From: Dipteronia dyeriana
Lineage: Eukaryota > Streptophyta > Magnoliopsida > Sapindales > Sapindaceae
Direction: 5' to 3'
DNA: 64,000 bases
Assembly: GCA_032871835.1 (NCBI GenBank)
Contig: CM065301.1
Span: 34,790,405-34,854,404 of the forward strand
Position 1 is the stretch's first letter. Each line of letters begins with the position of its first letter. Below are positions 12,179 through 23,125 of the stretch, one piece after another. The translations under genes were made by a program, and so were the position numbers. Under the pieces are notes generated by a model. The model saw only the letters and a list, made by a program, of their open reading frames with translations, did no database searches and had not been told where the DNA came from.

Positions 12179-12296
12179 TGAAAATACAAACACGGTTAAA
12201 TGATTAAGGCTAACCTAGAGGGGGTGAATAGGTTAGGCACCTTTTTCGACTCCCTTAGAAACAAATAAAAGTTTGTCCCTCTAGATTGCTTGTATC

Positions 12297-12332
<36 letters not shown>
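12297..12332. repeat. TA microsatellite in X1 3' LTR
   Basis: About 18 TA units. The matching site in the 5' LTR (20213-20222) has only a few units, and X2 has a longer run at about 39914-39940. Confidence 0.9.
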
Positions 12333-12335
<3 letters not shown>

Positions 12336-13959
12336 TAGAGACACTTAATCGATATATAAAACAAGAAAAGTGTGATACAAACAAATAATCATAACACATA
12401 CACAATTTATATTATAGAAAGGAAGTCAACTTACATATAAAGTTCTATCCATAGTATTCAAATAACAAATACAAATATAAGAGAGATAGGGATAGAGAAA
12501 AGTTGACACAAGATATAATGTGGTAAACCTCTGAAGAGGAAACATCCACGGGTTAGCAACCACCGGCAAACAAAATCCACTAGTAGGTAAGACAAGTACA
12601 GTCTCTCAAGTGACCCCTTCACCTAGAAACTACACTCATATCCTACTCATGAAGATGTCGCCCTCTTGCTCAACAATCTGAGGCCTCACACCTCTTGTCA
12701 AGACTTCCTCGCTAAACCTTTTGGATCCTCATGACCCTAGGCAAGACCTATTGCTCAACTATTCGATTCCTTCTGACTCTAGTCAAGTCTTCCTCGCTCA
12801 CCCTTCCGGATCCTCACAACCCTAGGCAAGACTTCCTTGCTTGAAAATCTGAGTTCTCCCACCTCTTGATAAGACTTCCTTGGTCAACAACATAAGTCTC
12901 ACACCTATTGTCAAGACTTCCTTCTCACAAGGCATCTAGGTGATCATGAACCCGAAACGTAAACAAGCACGCAACATAGAATGTTATGATCAACACATCC
13001 TATGGAAAATATTAGAAATGAGCATGAATGCACAAAACAAATGTAGTCTAGTCAATCATGCATGTTTAATCCATCTAGATCATGTAAGATATGTTCAACA
13101 TTAATTACAACCTAGATACATGCAAAGATCTAAAACTTGAATCACAAGATATGTTCAATTAACACATAATCAAGTTTAAATCTCATATACCAAAAATATG
13201 CTAAAATCATGTAACAAAGTCATTTAGATTAAAGCAAGAGTTCTAGAGCATATTTCCTATTTATAGATTCAACAAAGCACATGAATAGCTCAAAAGAACA
13301 CAAGCACATGTATTATAGTAAGATTTCGGCCAGAGAGAGCCTAATACATGTGAGGAACTATTTTTCACAAAATCAATCAATCAAAGATAATCAAATAGTC
13401 TTAGAATCAAAGCTAGCACAATACAATCCCAAATATGTGAAAACATAGGCAAAATCAAAACCTAACTCAACATGTGAGATTTCAATTGAAACTCAATCTA
13501 GCTTTAAATGAGTTCAAAACTTAAATCAAAACAATCACAAGACACATATATATGTTGAAGAAGAAAACCCAAGGCAATTGACCAAGTTTTAAAAGAAAAC
13601 TTTGAGAGAAAATCAATACCTTAGTTGATTTGTGAAGTCCCATTTTTCTGAGATTAAACTAGAAAAACAATAATAAAACTAACTCAAACCTTCAGAGTGA
13701 AGGATGAATAGACAAAAACTCTCAACTTTGAATCACTCAAATCGGAGTTCAAATGAGGAAGTTATGGTGTTTGGATGGAGAGAAAATTTAGGAGAAAATT
13801 CTGCACTCAAAATTTGAATCTATTCTTAGAATAAAATGTGAGAGGGAAGGGATATATAAAGGAGAGGGAAAGAATTGATGCAAAAGAACCAAAATATCCC
13901 CTTTGAGATTGCTTCCCTGAGATGGCGCATGGGCATCTCGAGGCAGCAAGGAGTTGTGG

Positions 13960-13984
13960 CCGAGATGGCCATGTGCCATCTCGG
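13960..13984. repeat. Perfect 10-bp palindrome in X1 3' LTR
   Basis: CCGAGATGGC, loop CATGT, GCCATCTCGG. It lies about 100 bp upstream of the TATA-like box on the minus strand. A related palindrome is at 21845-21873 and a co-varying one at 41543-41569. Confidence 0.8.
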
Positions 13985-14731
13985 GGCTTGCACCATTTGT
14001 TGGCCTTTGGCCATGGTGCACCTCCCTTGCACTCCTCTCGCGTTCTTTAACCGTTCTTTTGGCCTCCAAACTCGAAATTCAAATCCGTTTGCGGATTACA
14101 AATTGTAACTCTCTCACGGACATGGACGTATAAGATACTCAACCCAGAAAATAACAATTCAACTTGATATACGAAGACAAAGACAATGTATGCAACATGA
14201 GTTGAAAGTGTAGTATCTTTTGACTTAGAACTTAAAAGTATGAGTAACCGAAATGACCAGAACTCAATCAAGAATGATTTAAGACTAAAATCAAGTTCAA
14301 TATCCTTGTTAACAAAACATATACACATAAAACACAATTCACACTAGAATGCAAACTATATAGAGATAGTCTTCAATCATGCATTTTCCAAAACACGTTA
14401 TTTTCACACCAATGCATGAGCATTCATCTTCAAGTGTGTGAATGTGTTATACATGGTGCACAACGATGCAGGGAAACATATGAATAAATTGTATGTGTGT
14501 GCCTATAATGGTGCACAACTATACAGGGACACAAATGTATGAAAGATAAGGTCTTAGTATACCTTTGTAGAACCATATGGCATCCTTTCTCTTTGAAGAC
14601 TTTGAACTTGCTTTGACTAGTTGCTCCTTCTTCTTTGAAACTTGAATCATCATGAATCTAAAAAACTAAATCATTACAAGTAAACATCATTCTGATATGG
14701 AATTAATGCCAACACAATCTAAAACCTAACA

Positions 14732-14745
14732 ATCTCCCCCTTTGG
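14732..14745 (-). other. Polypurine tract of X1
   Basis: CCAAAGGGGGAGAT on the minus strand abuts the 3' LTR. This is the plus-strand primer of reverse transcription and is fully intact, in contrast to C1. Confidence 0.85.
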
Positions 14746-15200
14746 CAAATTCCATGTCAAAACACCTATATATTTACTACAAATATAAAAATGAAGATAG
14801 GTCACAAAATCACTCCCTCACATTACAATAAGTAAGATTCCTAGAACTAATCTTCATCAACTCTTGAACTTACTCTTGATCTTCTCTTGAAGCAACCTAC
14901 AAATCATCTCAAAGCGCAATGCATATACAAGAGAAAAACAACAAATGGCAACATATAATATGGATAAGAATATTCAATTAAGCCCACAAATACATGTATC
15001 TCCCTCTCAATACATGCCAAAACACAGGAATTCTTAACCAAATATTAAGACTAATTATTACAAGCCATTAAAAGTTCAAAAGTTCACAAAAACAACATAA
15101 AAACAACATAAAAAGAAACTAAGCAACTAGCATCTCTTTCTCCTCTTTTTTGACATGAAGTGATGCCAAAAGTTAAGAAATATACCTCAAGACTCAAATA
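14746..15200 (-). other. X1 spacer between 3' ORF and polypurine tract
   Basis: AT-rich, no frame of note on either strand. Confidence 0.5.
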
Positions 15201-16247
15201 CTAGCTACTTGTTCCACCAAAGAAAGTCGTACGAGTAGTTAATCTAACATAATGCTTGAGAGGTGGTCTTGAACTTGAAGCAATGCACTCCTCCAACTCT
15301 TTTATCCTAGCATCTTGTTGAACAACTATATCACTAAGTTCATCAACATTCTCCTTCAATTGTATAGCCCAATCCGGAGGAATATTTGTGCTAATCACAT
15401 GACTATCAACTTGAGAACTACTAAATAGTCCAAAAGTATCACAAGTCTTACCCTTATTCTTATAGGACATGTATGACACACGTTTATCACAATACTTTTC
15501 CAAGGGTTGAACTAACACATCATCTTCTCTACTCTTAATTCCACGAGCTAAAAACAATGAAGTAATAAACCCCGGTAATGCAAGATTTTTATCACCTCTA
15601 GTAGAGAAAGTTGCACTATCAATGTAATACATGAGAAGGTCTTCAAGGTTTATAGGTTGATTAGTTACCAAGGCATACACTATTTTGATCTTGTCTTTAT
15701 TCAACTCGGTTGAATTCGAAGATCCAATAATGTTAGTGCAAATGAATAGATGCCAAAATGCACTAGCCTTAGTTAACTCATGTTGACTAATATATGCTCT
15801 ACTTTTCCACTCAAAAGAAGCGTTGTCACAAAGAGTTCTACTCATGATATTTAGATTCTGAATGACATCCACATCTAGAAAATTAGAATCTATATCATTA
15901 GATAGCCCAAAAAACTTGTTAATGTTTTTCAGGTTAACTCTAAACACAACACCCCTAATTTCCATCAAAGCATCTAACAAGGTGGCACTTTCCCTATATT
16001 CAAGATAAAACTCTCTAACAAGATTATGATTTAAAACTCCTAACATGCTCACCCAAGATTCCCATTTTCTGTCCTTTAAGCACTTAAGAACATAAGAATC
16101 TTTACACTTACCAAAGTCAATGCCTTTCTCTTGAAATATCTTCTTTGTTCCAAAGATCCCTAAATCTTTTATCCTTGAAGCTTTGGATCCTTTTGAGGTA
16201 GACTTGGCTTTCACAATGAGATTCAATTGATTTCCACTTCCGGTAAT
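15201..16247 (-). CDS. X1 3' ORF, env-like / putative plant transposon protein domain
   Basis: An unbroken minus-strand frame, bounded upstream by a TAG at 16248-16250; the 341-residue reading starts at a TTG codon at 16226. The first Met is residue 61, so an ATG start is lacking and the N-terminus may come by splicing or be lost. Residues 50-110 carry WESWVSMLGVLNHNLVREFY, EIRGVVFRV and INKFFGL. Residues 150-230 carry a second block ending LPGFITSLFLARGI. Residues 286-316 form a likely coiled coil. There is no signal peptide or membrane segment. SIRE-type copia elements are known to carry an extra env-like ORF between pol and the 3' LTR, and this shares position and overall pattern with that broad family. 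The assignment is inferred from motifs only. X2 lacks the region. Confidence 0.6.
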   Translation of the reverse strand: MTGSGNQLNLIVKAKSTSKGSKASRIKDLGIFGTKKIFQEKGIDFGKCKDSYVLKCLKDRKWESWVSMLGVLNHNLVREFYLEYRESATLLDALMEIRGVVFRVNLKNINKFFGLSNDIDSNFLDVDVIQNLNIMSRTLCDNASFEWKSRAYISQHELTKASAFWHLFICTNIIGSSNSTELNKDKIKIVYALVTNQPINLEDLLMYYIDSATFSTRGDKNLALPGFITSLFLARGIKSREDDVLVQPLEKYCDKRVSYMSYKNKGKTCDTFGLFSSSQVDSHVISTNIPPDWAIQLKENVDELSDIVVQQDARIKELEECIASSSRPPLKHYVRLTTRTTFFGGTSS

Positions 16248-16250
16248 CTA

Positions 16251-18195
16251 AGTTCTTCCCATTTTTTCTTGTGTTATAAGATGCTATATACATACAACAA
16301 AAGTGAGTGAAAGACAAAACAAGCATATTAGTCACAAAGATATAGAACAAAGACATATGACTTAAGAATGAATCATCATGCAAGACAAAGATAGTGAGTA
16401 ATATCTTACAAGTATCATTAAGTCAAAATATGCCAATATGTAACAAAATGAAGCATGTGAACATATCATAAAAGAGAACAATGTCTAGCATACAATGCTC
16501 CCTCTTGATAAATGCTATAATTAAAATCAATGATAGCATAAAGTTCACAAAGATGTTCACACAATCACACATTCAAGCAATTTTAAGAAATATCAACAAA
16601 ATAAGATTCATATGCTAAGAGAGATACACAAAGATTTTTCAAGTTCTCTCATAATTCTTCAACAATTGCTAAAATATCATCATACTCATAAACAGAGTGT
16701 GTGTGTGAGAAACATGCTTCAAATATATATCAAGAAGTAGTTTGATAATAAACATGCAAATAATATCCAACAACTATTCAACTTAAGCTTTTTCCATAAA
16801 AAAAGTCAAACCGATTATCATCCGGAATTTTATCTTTTTAAGAGAATAGATTTCAACATTTGAGCGTGTGTGTGCATGTGGCTCGTCATCCCATTTCTGT
16901 TTTTCAACCCAAGCTCATTTGATTTTAAACTATATTCCTTTTTAAGCCTTCCTTTTTTTCTTTTTAGGCTTTGAATCAAAGAATTTTTCTTTTCAAGATT
17001 CCATTTCAGCACTTCTTTGATTTTTCCTTTTTCTTTTTAAACATATATAAAATTCACTTCATGGTGGCTTTCACTCATCACAATGGTGTAGCTCGTTCAG
17101 ACAGTGGGTAGCTTTCATAACCAATGTGTGTAGCCCTTTCCATGAAGGTGCTCGTTGAGTTCTATGTGTTTGCCGAAGCAAAACAGATACTACCCATAGA
17201 ACATTTTAAATGTACTTAAGCACAAAAACTTCAAGGTGTATCCAAAGATAGATATTAGTAAACTCAACCTCCTAGCAAAACATTTAAAAGAAGCAAGGTG
17301 CAATTTTAGAAAACCAAGATTTTATGGCTCATAAACACAAGATCTAAAAGCAATAAGTAGAGAATTATTCAAGATCATTACTTCTCTAATGAGTAGCTTT
17401 CAAAGAATATGAAGCTCATATTTTCGAAAGTAATGCCACTCAATATACTATACACAAACAATCATCAATGTTAAGATCAATGTGAACAATATCACTATTA
17501 GATCCTAAAATAGCAAATGTCAATGAGAACCATATGTATGCTATACAAAATTCTCTAATATTACATGCTATGAGATGTATATCAAAAATTGAGTCAAAAG
17601 ATGAATATCTAAGAGAACATGCATTAGAGTATAGAGATACCATTTGCACATTATATTCACCAAATATCATAATTCCACCCTTTTTATGAGCACTCTTGCC
17701 TTGAATGTCCTCATGACACCAAGTTGGCAATGTTTCACAACAAGTATATAAAAAGCATAATATCTCAACTCAATCAACACATATATCAAAAGAACTTCTC
17801 TAAAGTTAACCAACAAATTTTGACCATCATAACAAACATGATGTGAGATAACCAAGTTCGTATCAATACATGGAGTATTTAAATCTTGCAAGCAAGAATT
17901 CTCAACACAATTGATATATTGCCTCAAAGCTACCTCACATGTGCTTCTTATATTAGTGATAAGAACACTCACCCTTGAACCACTTGTTCTTGGGTGTACC
18001 TACACAAACATTTCCAATACCATCCTTGACAACAATGTTAAATCCAGAGTAAAGTCCTTCAATGACTTGATTAACAAGAATATCATTAATACACTATTAC
18101 TTAACATTTTCAACATAATCTTTGTCAAGTTGAACAAGATTAGTTTTCTTTCTACTCCACAACTTCTTCTCATGCTTAGCAATGTTATCATGTTT
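16251..18195 (-). other. X1 internal region without recognisable gene
   Basis: AT-rich, stop-ridden on both strands. It contains short repeated phrases of the form GTGTAGCTC/GGGTAGCTTTC near 17060-17150 and a block conserved in X2 (36480-37990). Some of it may be eroded pol spacer, but no protease, integrase or RT motif can be found. Confidence 0.55.
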
Positions 18196-19985
18196 CTAAA
18201 CTTTCAAAACCTTAGCATGTTCAAGTTGAAGTTTAATCTCATTATCTCGAGATTCATTTCCTAATTTGCATTTTTCAATAAATTTATAACACCTAGGCTT
18301 AATGTGACCTATTGTTTTGCAATAATGGCAAATTGGAATAAAATATGAGATTGTACCTTTTGGAGTTGAACTAGCTTCACTAGGAGTTTGCAAAGATACC
18401 TTGTTTGCCAACTTCTTTTTGGCTTTTGATCTTCTCTTCTTGTGTGGTTTCTTATCAATCATGACTTCATCCAAGTGAGTAGGAAGTGGTTCTTCAAGGG
18501 CTTCTCTTCAACTACCAAGTCGTCTTTACCACTATGAGAGTTAACAAGATTCCTAACACTAGACACACTTACCAAATAATTCAATAAGTCCTTGATGGCC
18601 TCCTTAGCCATGTCTATCTCTTCCTTTAATTCTTGTTCTCTCTTCTTCAAAGAAGATATCACATTATCCTTCTCAAGGTGTATATTTTCAAGTTCTCTAA
18701 ACTTCTTCATAATACCACCTTTCTCACCAAGAAGTCTATAAGTAACAATCACAAACTCATCTAGTTGTTTCTTGATCAAATCATTGTTCTCAACTACCTC
18801 TCTTAGAGCATTATCTCTAGCTTCTTCAAGCTTTTCTATCTTTGGCCAACAACTCAAGATTGGTAAGATTGGAACTAGTACTTCCGTGATGATTTGCATC
18901 AAAGTTATTGTTCAAAGATATTGTACTATCAATACCTAATGGAAAATGAGAAGCCGTATGAGCTACAAAGTTGCTCACCAACTCTTCATCACTTGAAGAC
19001 TCACTACTAGAGCTCTCATTATCACTAGAGTTATCATCACTCCAAGTAGCCACCAACACTTAGTCTTTCTTGTCTTTCTTAGATGGCTTCTTGGTGCACT
19101 CACTAGCAAAGTGACCGAAACCATGACAATTGTAGCATTGAACATTTTTCTTGTTCATGGCTTGACTATTCTTCTCATTCCTTGGAGATGATGTTTTCTT
19201 AACTCCCTTTTCCTTAGAAGACTTGCCTCTAGGCTTGGCATTTTTCTTTAGAAACTTCTTGAACTTTCCAACCAAAAGAGCCATCTCTTCATTTTCATCA
19301 TCACTCTCCTCCTCAATAGTATTGAGAGCGATTTCCTTACTCTTAATCTTTGGCTTCAAGCACATCTAATAAGTTTAGAGAGACCCAAGAAACTCATCAA
19401 TGTTCATGCTATCCACATCTTTTCTTTCCTCAATAGTTGTCACCTTTGATTAAATCTCTTAGGAAGAGACCTCAGAATTTTCCAGTTTAAATGCTCTTTT
19501 GAGATAGGTATTTTATGTTCTTGACATTGGTTAGCAATATTAAGAAGCTGGAACTGGAAGTCTTCGAACTTTTCTTCTTCACCCATAGTTAAACCTTCAA
19601 ATTGTGATGCCAACATTTAAAGCCTTGATTTCTTCACCGCTAAGGTTCCTTCATTAGTAACTTGGAGAGTATCTGAAGCCTCCTTTACAGATTCAAGATT
19701 TTGAATGTAGGGGAATTGATGCCCATCAACTCCTCCAAAGATCGCATTCATAGCACGATGGTGCCGTTTAGCAACCTCAAACTCATTCAATGTCTATTCA
19801 CTCATTGGCTTGGTTATCATGGTTCCTTCCTCTTGAACCTTGGTAGGAGGACTATAACCTTTTTCCATTACCGTCCAAACCCTTTCATCAATAGAGCGGA
19901 TGTAGGCTTTCATCCGTAACTTCCAATACCCATAGTTAGTGCCTTTAAGTAATGGTGGCCTAGTATTTGAGGTTCCTTCCGCCAT
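18196..19985 (-). pseudogene. gag: X1 gag with two zinc knuckles, broken
   Basis: Copia-type gag on the minus strand, starting at an ATG at 19985 (MAEGTSNTRPPLLKGTNYGY, then WKLRMKAYIRSIDERVW), which is the usual plant copia gag N-terminus. The UBN2-type middle (SQFEGLTMGEEEKFEDFQFQ) follows with frame breaks near 19380-19700. Positions 19060-19365 carry the knuckle CYNCHGFGHFASEC after a Lys-rich run. Positions 18826-19059 are Ser/Asp/Glu-rich, 18459-18902 a predicted coiled coil, and 18196-18474 a second knuckle, CHYCKTIGHIKPRC. A protein with two knuckles around an acidic segment and coiled coil is a longer gag than that of C1. X2 has the same layout at 37990-39700. Confidence 0.85.
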
Positions 19986-20072
19986 TACATCATCTTATAA
20001 ACCCTTGACTTCAAAAGCCTTGCAAAAACCATGAATGTATCACCTGGACTCTCACTAAGTACAATCTAGTGT

Positions 20073-20087
20073 CCTGCTTTGATACCA
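20073..20087 (-). other. Primer-binding site of X1
   Basis: TGGTATCAAAGCAGG on the minus strand, two bases inside the 5' LTR; matches the initiator-Met tRNA 3' end, apart from A for G in ATCAGAG. Confidence 0.88.
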
Positions 20088-21430
20088 ATTGAAAATACAA
20101 ACATGGTTAAATGCTTAAGGCTAATGTAGACCGGGGGTGAATAGGTTAGGCACCTTTTTCGACTCCCTTAGAAACAAACAAAAGTCTGTCCCTCTAGATT
20201 GCTTGTATCACAATATATATATCAATTAAAGACACTTAATCAATAAAAAAAAAAAGCAAAGTGTGACACAAACAAATAATCATAACACATACACAATTTA
20301 TATTATAGAAAGGAAGTCAACTTACATATAAAGTTCTATCCATAGTATTCGAATAACAAATACAAATATAAGAGAGATAGAGATAGAGAAAAGTTGACAC
20401 ATGATATAATGTGTTAAACCTCCGAAAAGGAAACATCCACGGGTTAGCAATCACCAGCAAACAAAACCGACTAGTAGATAAGACAAGTACAATCTCTCAA
20501 GTGACCCCTTCACCTAGAAACTACCCTTCTATCCTACTCATGAAGATGTCGCCCTCTTACTCAACAATCTGAGGCCTTACACCTCTTGTTAAGACTTCCT
20601 CGCTTACCCTTTTCAGATCCTCATGACCCAATGCAAGACTTCTTGCTAAACTATCCGAGTCCTCCTGACTCTAGTAAGACTTCCTCGCTCACCCTTCCGG
20701 ATCCTCACGACCCTAGAAAAGACTTCCTTGCTCGATAATCTGAGGTCTCCCACCTCTTGCCAAGACTTTCTTGGTTAACAACATAGGTCTCACACCTATT
20801 GTAAAGACTTCCTTCTCACAAGGCATCTAGGTGATCATGAATGTGAAACGCAAATAAGTACGAAACATAGAATGTTATGATCAACACATCCTACAGAAAA
20901 TACTAGACATAAGCATGAATGCACAAAACAAATGTAGTCTAGTCAATCATGCATGTTTAATCTATCTAGATCATGTATGATATGTTCAACATTAATTACA
21001 ACCTAGATACATGCATAGATCAAAAACTTGAATCACAAGATATGTTCAGTTAACATATAATCAAGTTTAAATATTATATACCAAAAATATGCTAAATCAT
21101 GTGACAAAGTCATTTAGATTAAAGCAAGAGTTCTAGAGCGTATTTCCTATTCATAGATTCAACAAAGCAGATGAATAGCTCAAAAGAACACAAGCACATG
21201 TATTATAGTGAGATTTCGGCAAAAGAGAGCCTAATACATGTGAGAAACTATTTTTCACAAAATCAATCAATCAAAGATCATCAAATAGTCCTAGAATCAA
21301 AGCTAGCACAATACAATCCCAAACATGTGAAAACATAGGGAAAATCAAAACCTAACTCAACACGTGAGATTTCAATTGAAACTCAATCTAGCTTTAAATG
21401 AGTTCAAAATTCAAATCAAAACAATCACAA

Positions 21431-21431
<1 letters not shown>

Positions 21432-21480
<49 letters not shown>
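21432..21480. repeat. CA/TA compound microsatellite in X1 5' LTR
   Basis: About 16 CA units followed by about 9 TA units. The 3' LTR has only ACACATATATATG at the same place (about 13540-13555), and X2 has TA units only (41101-41120). Confidence 0.9.
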
Positions 21481-21481
<1 letters not shown>

Positions 21482-21844
21482 GTTGACGAAGAAAACCCAA
21501 GGGACCAAGTTTTTAAAGAAAACTTTGAGAGATAATCAATACCTTAGTTGATTTGGTGCAGTCCCGTTTTTGTGAGGTTAGACTCCAAAAACAACCATAA
21601 AAATAACTCAAACCTTTGGTAAAAAGATGGAGAATGAATAGACAAACACTCTCAACTTTGAATCACTCATATCAGAGTTCAAATGAAGAAGTTATGGTGT
21701 TTGGAAGGTGAGAAATTTTGCGAGAAGATTATGCACTCAAATTTTGAATCTCTTCTTAGAATGAAATGTGAGAGGGAAGGGATATATAAAGGAGAGGAAA
21801 AGAATAGAAGCAAAAGGACCAAAATAACCCCTTTGAGAATGCTT

Positions 21845-21873
21845 CCCCGAGATGGCACATGGGCATCTCGGGG
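21845..21873. repeat. Perfect 10-bp palindrome in X1 5' LTR
   Basis: CCCCGAGATG, 9-base loop, CATCTCGGGG, about 60 bp upstream of the TATA-like box. The 3' LTR copy at 13916-13944 has decayed by two bases. Confidence 0.8.
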
Positions 21874-22703
21874 CAGCAAGAAGTTGTGGCCAAGATGGCC
21901 ACGCACCATCTCGGGCTTGCACCATTTGATGGCCTTTGGCCATGGTGCACCTCCCTTGCACTCCTCTCGCGTTCTTCGACCGTTCTTTGTCCTCCGCACT
22001 TGGAATTTGAATCCGTTTACGGATTACAAACCTTAACTCTGTCATGGAAATGGACTTATAAGATACTCAACCCAGAAAATAACAATTCAACTCGATTTAT
22101 GAAGACGAAGACAATTTATGAAACATGAGTTGAAAGTGTAGTATCTTTTGACTTAAAACTTGAAATCAGTAGTATGAGTAACCGAAATGACCGGAACTCA
22201 ATCAAGAATGATTGAAGACTAAAATCAGAATCAATATCCATGTTATACAAACATATAAACATACAAACACAATTCACACTAGAATGCAAACTACATATAG
22301 ATAGTCTCAAATCATGCATTTTCCAAAACATGTTATTTTCACACTGATGCATGAGCATTCATCTTTAAGTGTGTGAATGTGTTATACATGGTGCACAATG
22401 ATGCAGGGACACATATGAATGAATTGTATATGTGTGCCTATAATGGTGCACAACTATGCAGGGACACAAATTTATGAATTTTATGTGTGTGCCTAAGCCT
22501 TGTAAGAGAAAGATAAGGTCTTAGTATACCTTTATAGAACCATATGGCATCCTTTCTATTTGAAGACTTTGAACTTTCTTTGACTAGTTGTTCCTTCTTC
22601 TTTGAAGCTTGAATCATCATGAATCTAAACAACTAAATCATTACAAGTAAACATCATTTTTATATCGAATTAATGCCAACACAATCTAAAACCTAACAAA
22701 GGC

Positions 22704-23125
22704 ATAGTCTTACTTGAATTGATCAAAGGAATCTAATAGTGAGTTGACAATCATGTCAATTTTGGTCTCACCATCTATCTCAACACCATTCAATTCTGCA
22801 ATGTTGAGATATGCTATGACTTTCATCATATGATCTTTCACACCCTGTCCAGGTTTCATCCAAAGATTCATAAAAGCAGTCACTGCCTCTCTCTTAGTCG
22901 TCCTAGACCTCACAACAAACATCTCCTCTAGAGCCATCATTATATTGGCATCAGTCTCCATTCCTTCATATTGTTGTTGCAACACGTTAGCGATGGTGGC
23001 CATAATGTAACATTTAGCCATCTCATCTGAAGATTCCCACTGTTGATACTCATCTCTTTGCTCCTGAGTAGATTCAATAGTAGGAGTAGATGGTTTAGGA
23101 GTGCAGAGAACGAACTTATGCTTTT
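22704..23125 (-). pseudogene. gag: C1 gag, middle part
   Basis: Minus-strand copia gag (UBN2 type). The frame runs from about 23125 (KFVLCTPKPSTPTIEST) through DEYQQWESSDEMAKCYIMAT, MMALEEMFVV, AVTAFMNLWMKPGQGVKDHM and IVNSLLDSFDQFK, then meets a stop at about 22710 just before X1. The N-terminal copia gag block is missing: upstream of 23125 the frame has a stop and no ATG. The gene continues at 12178. Confidence 0.88.

Larger units (their letters stand above)
12179..14731 (-). repeat. 3' LTR of X1
   Basis: 2553 bp. It contains a long TA microsatellite at 12297-12332, a GC-rich palindrome zone at 13905-14000 and a TATA-like TTTATATATC at 13851-13860 (minus). Frames at 13788-14069 and 14047-14337 are LTR sequence, not genes. 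Confidence 0.92.
12179..22698 (-). mobile_element. Gag-bearing, pol-less copia-like element X1
   Basis: 10.5 kb on the minus strand. LTRs at 20090-22698 (5') and 12179-14731 (3') run TGTTAGGTTTTAG...TTTTCA. It has an initiator-Met primer site (20073-20087), an intact polypurine tract (14732-14745), a gag region with two zinc knuckles and a separate open frame of 341 codons near the 3' end. I found no RT, integrase, RNase H or protease motif in it. This resembles the TR-GAG elements described in plants, with the added 3' ORF. It lies inside C1 gag and is the innermost layer of the nest. Confidence 0.9.
20090..22698 (-). repeat. 5' LTR of X1
   Basis: 2609 bp, colinear with 12179-14731 except for microsatellite lengths and scattered substitutions. 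TATA-like box at 21781-21790 (minus). Confidence 0.92.

Noticed and set aside
21679..22045. Overlapping frames of 100-117 codons on both strands in the X1 5' LTR (and at 13788-14108, 41317-41563)
   Set aside because: They lie inside LTRs over the GC-rich palindromes, occur in several frames at once, and are not conserved in frame between copies.
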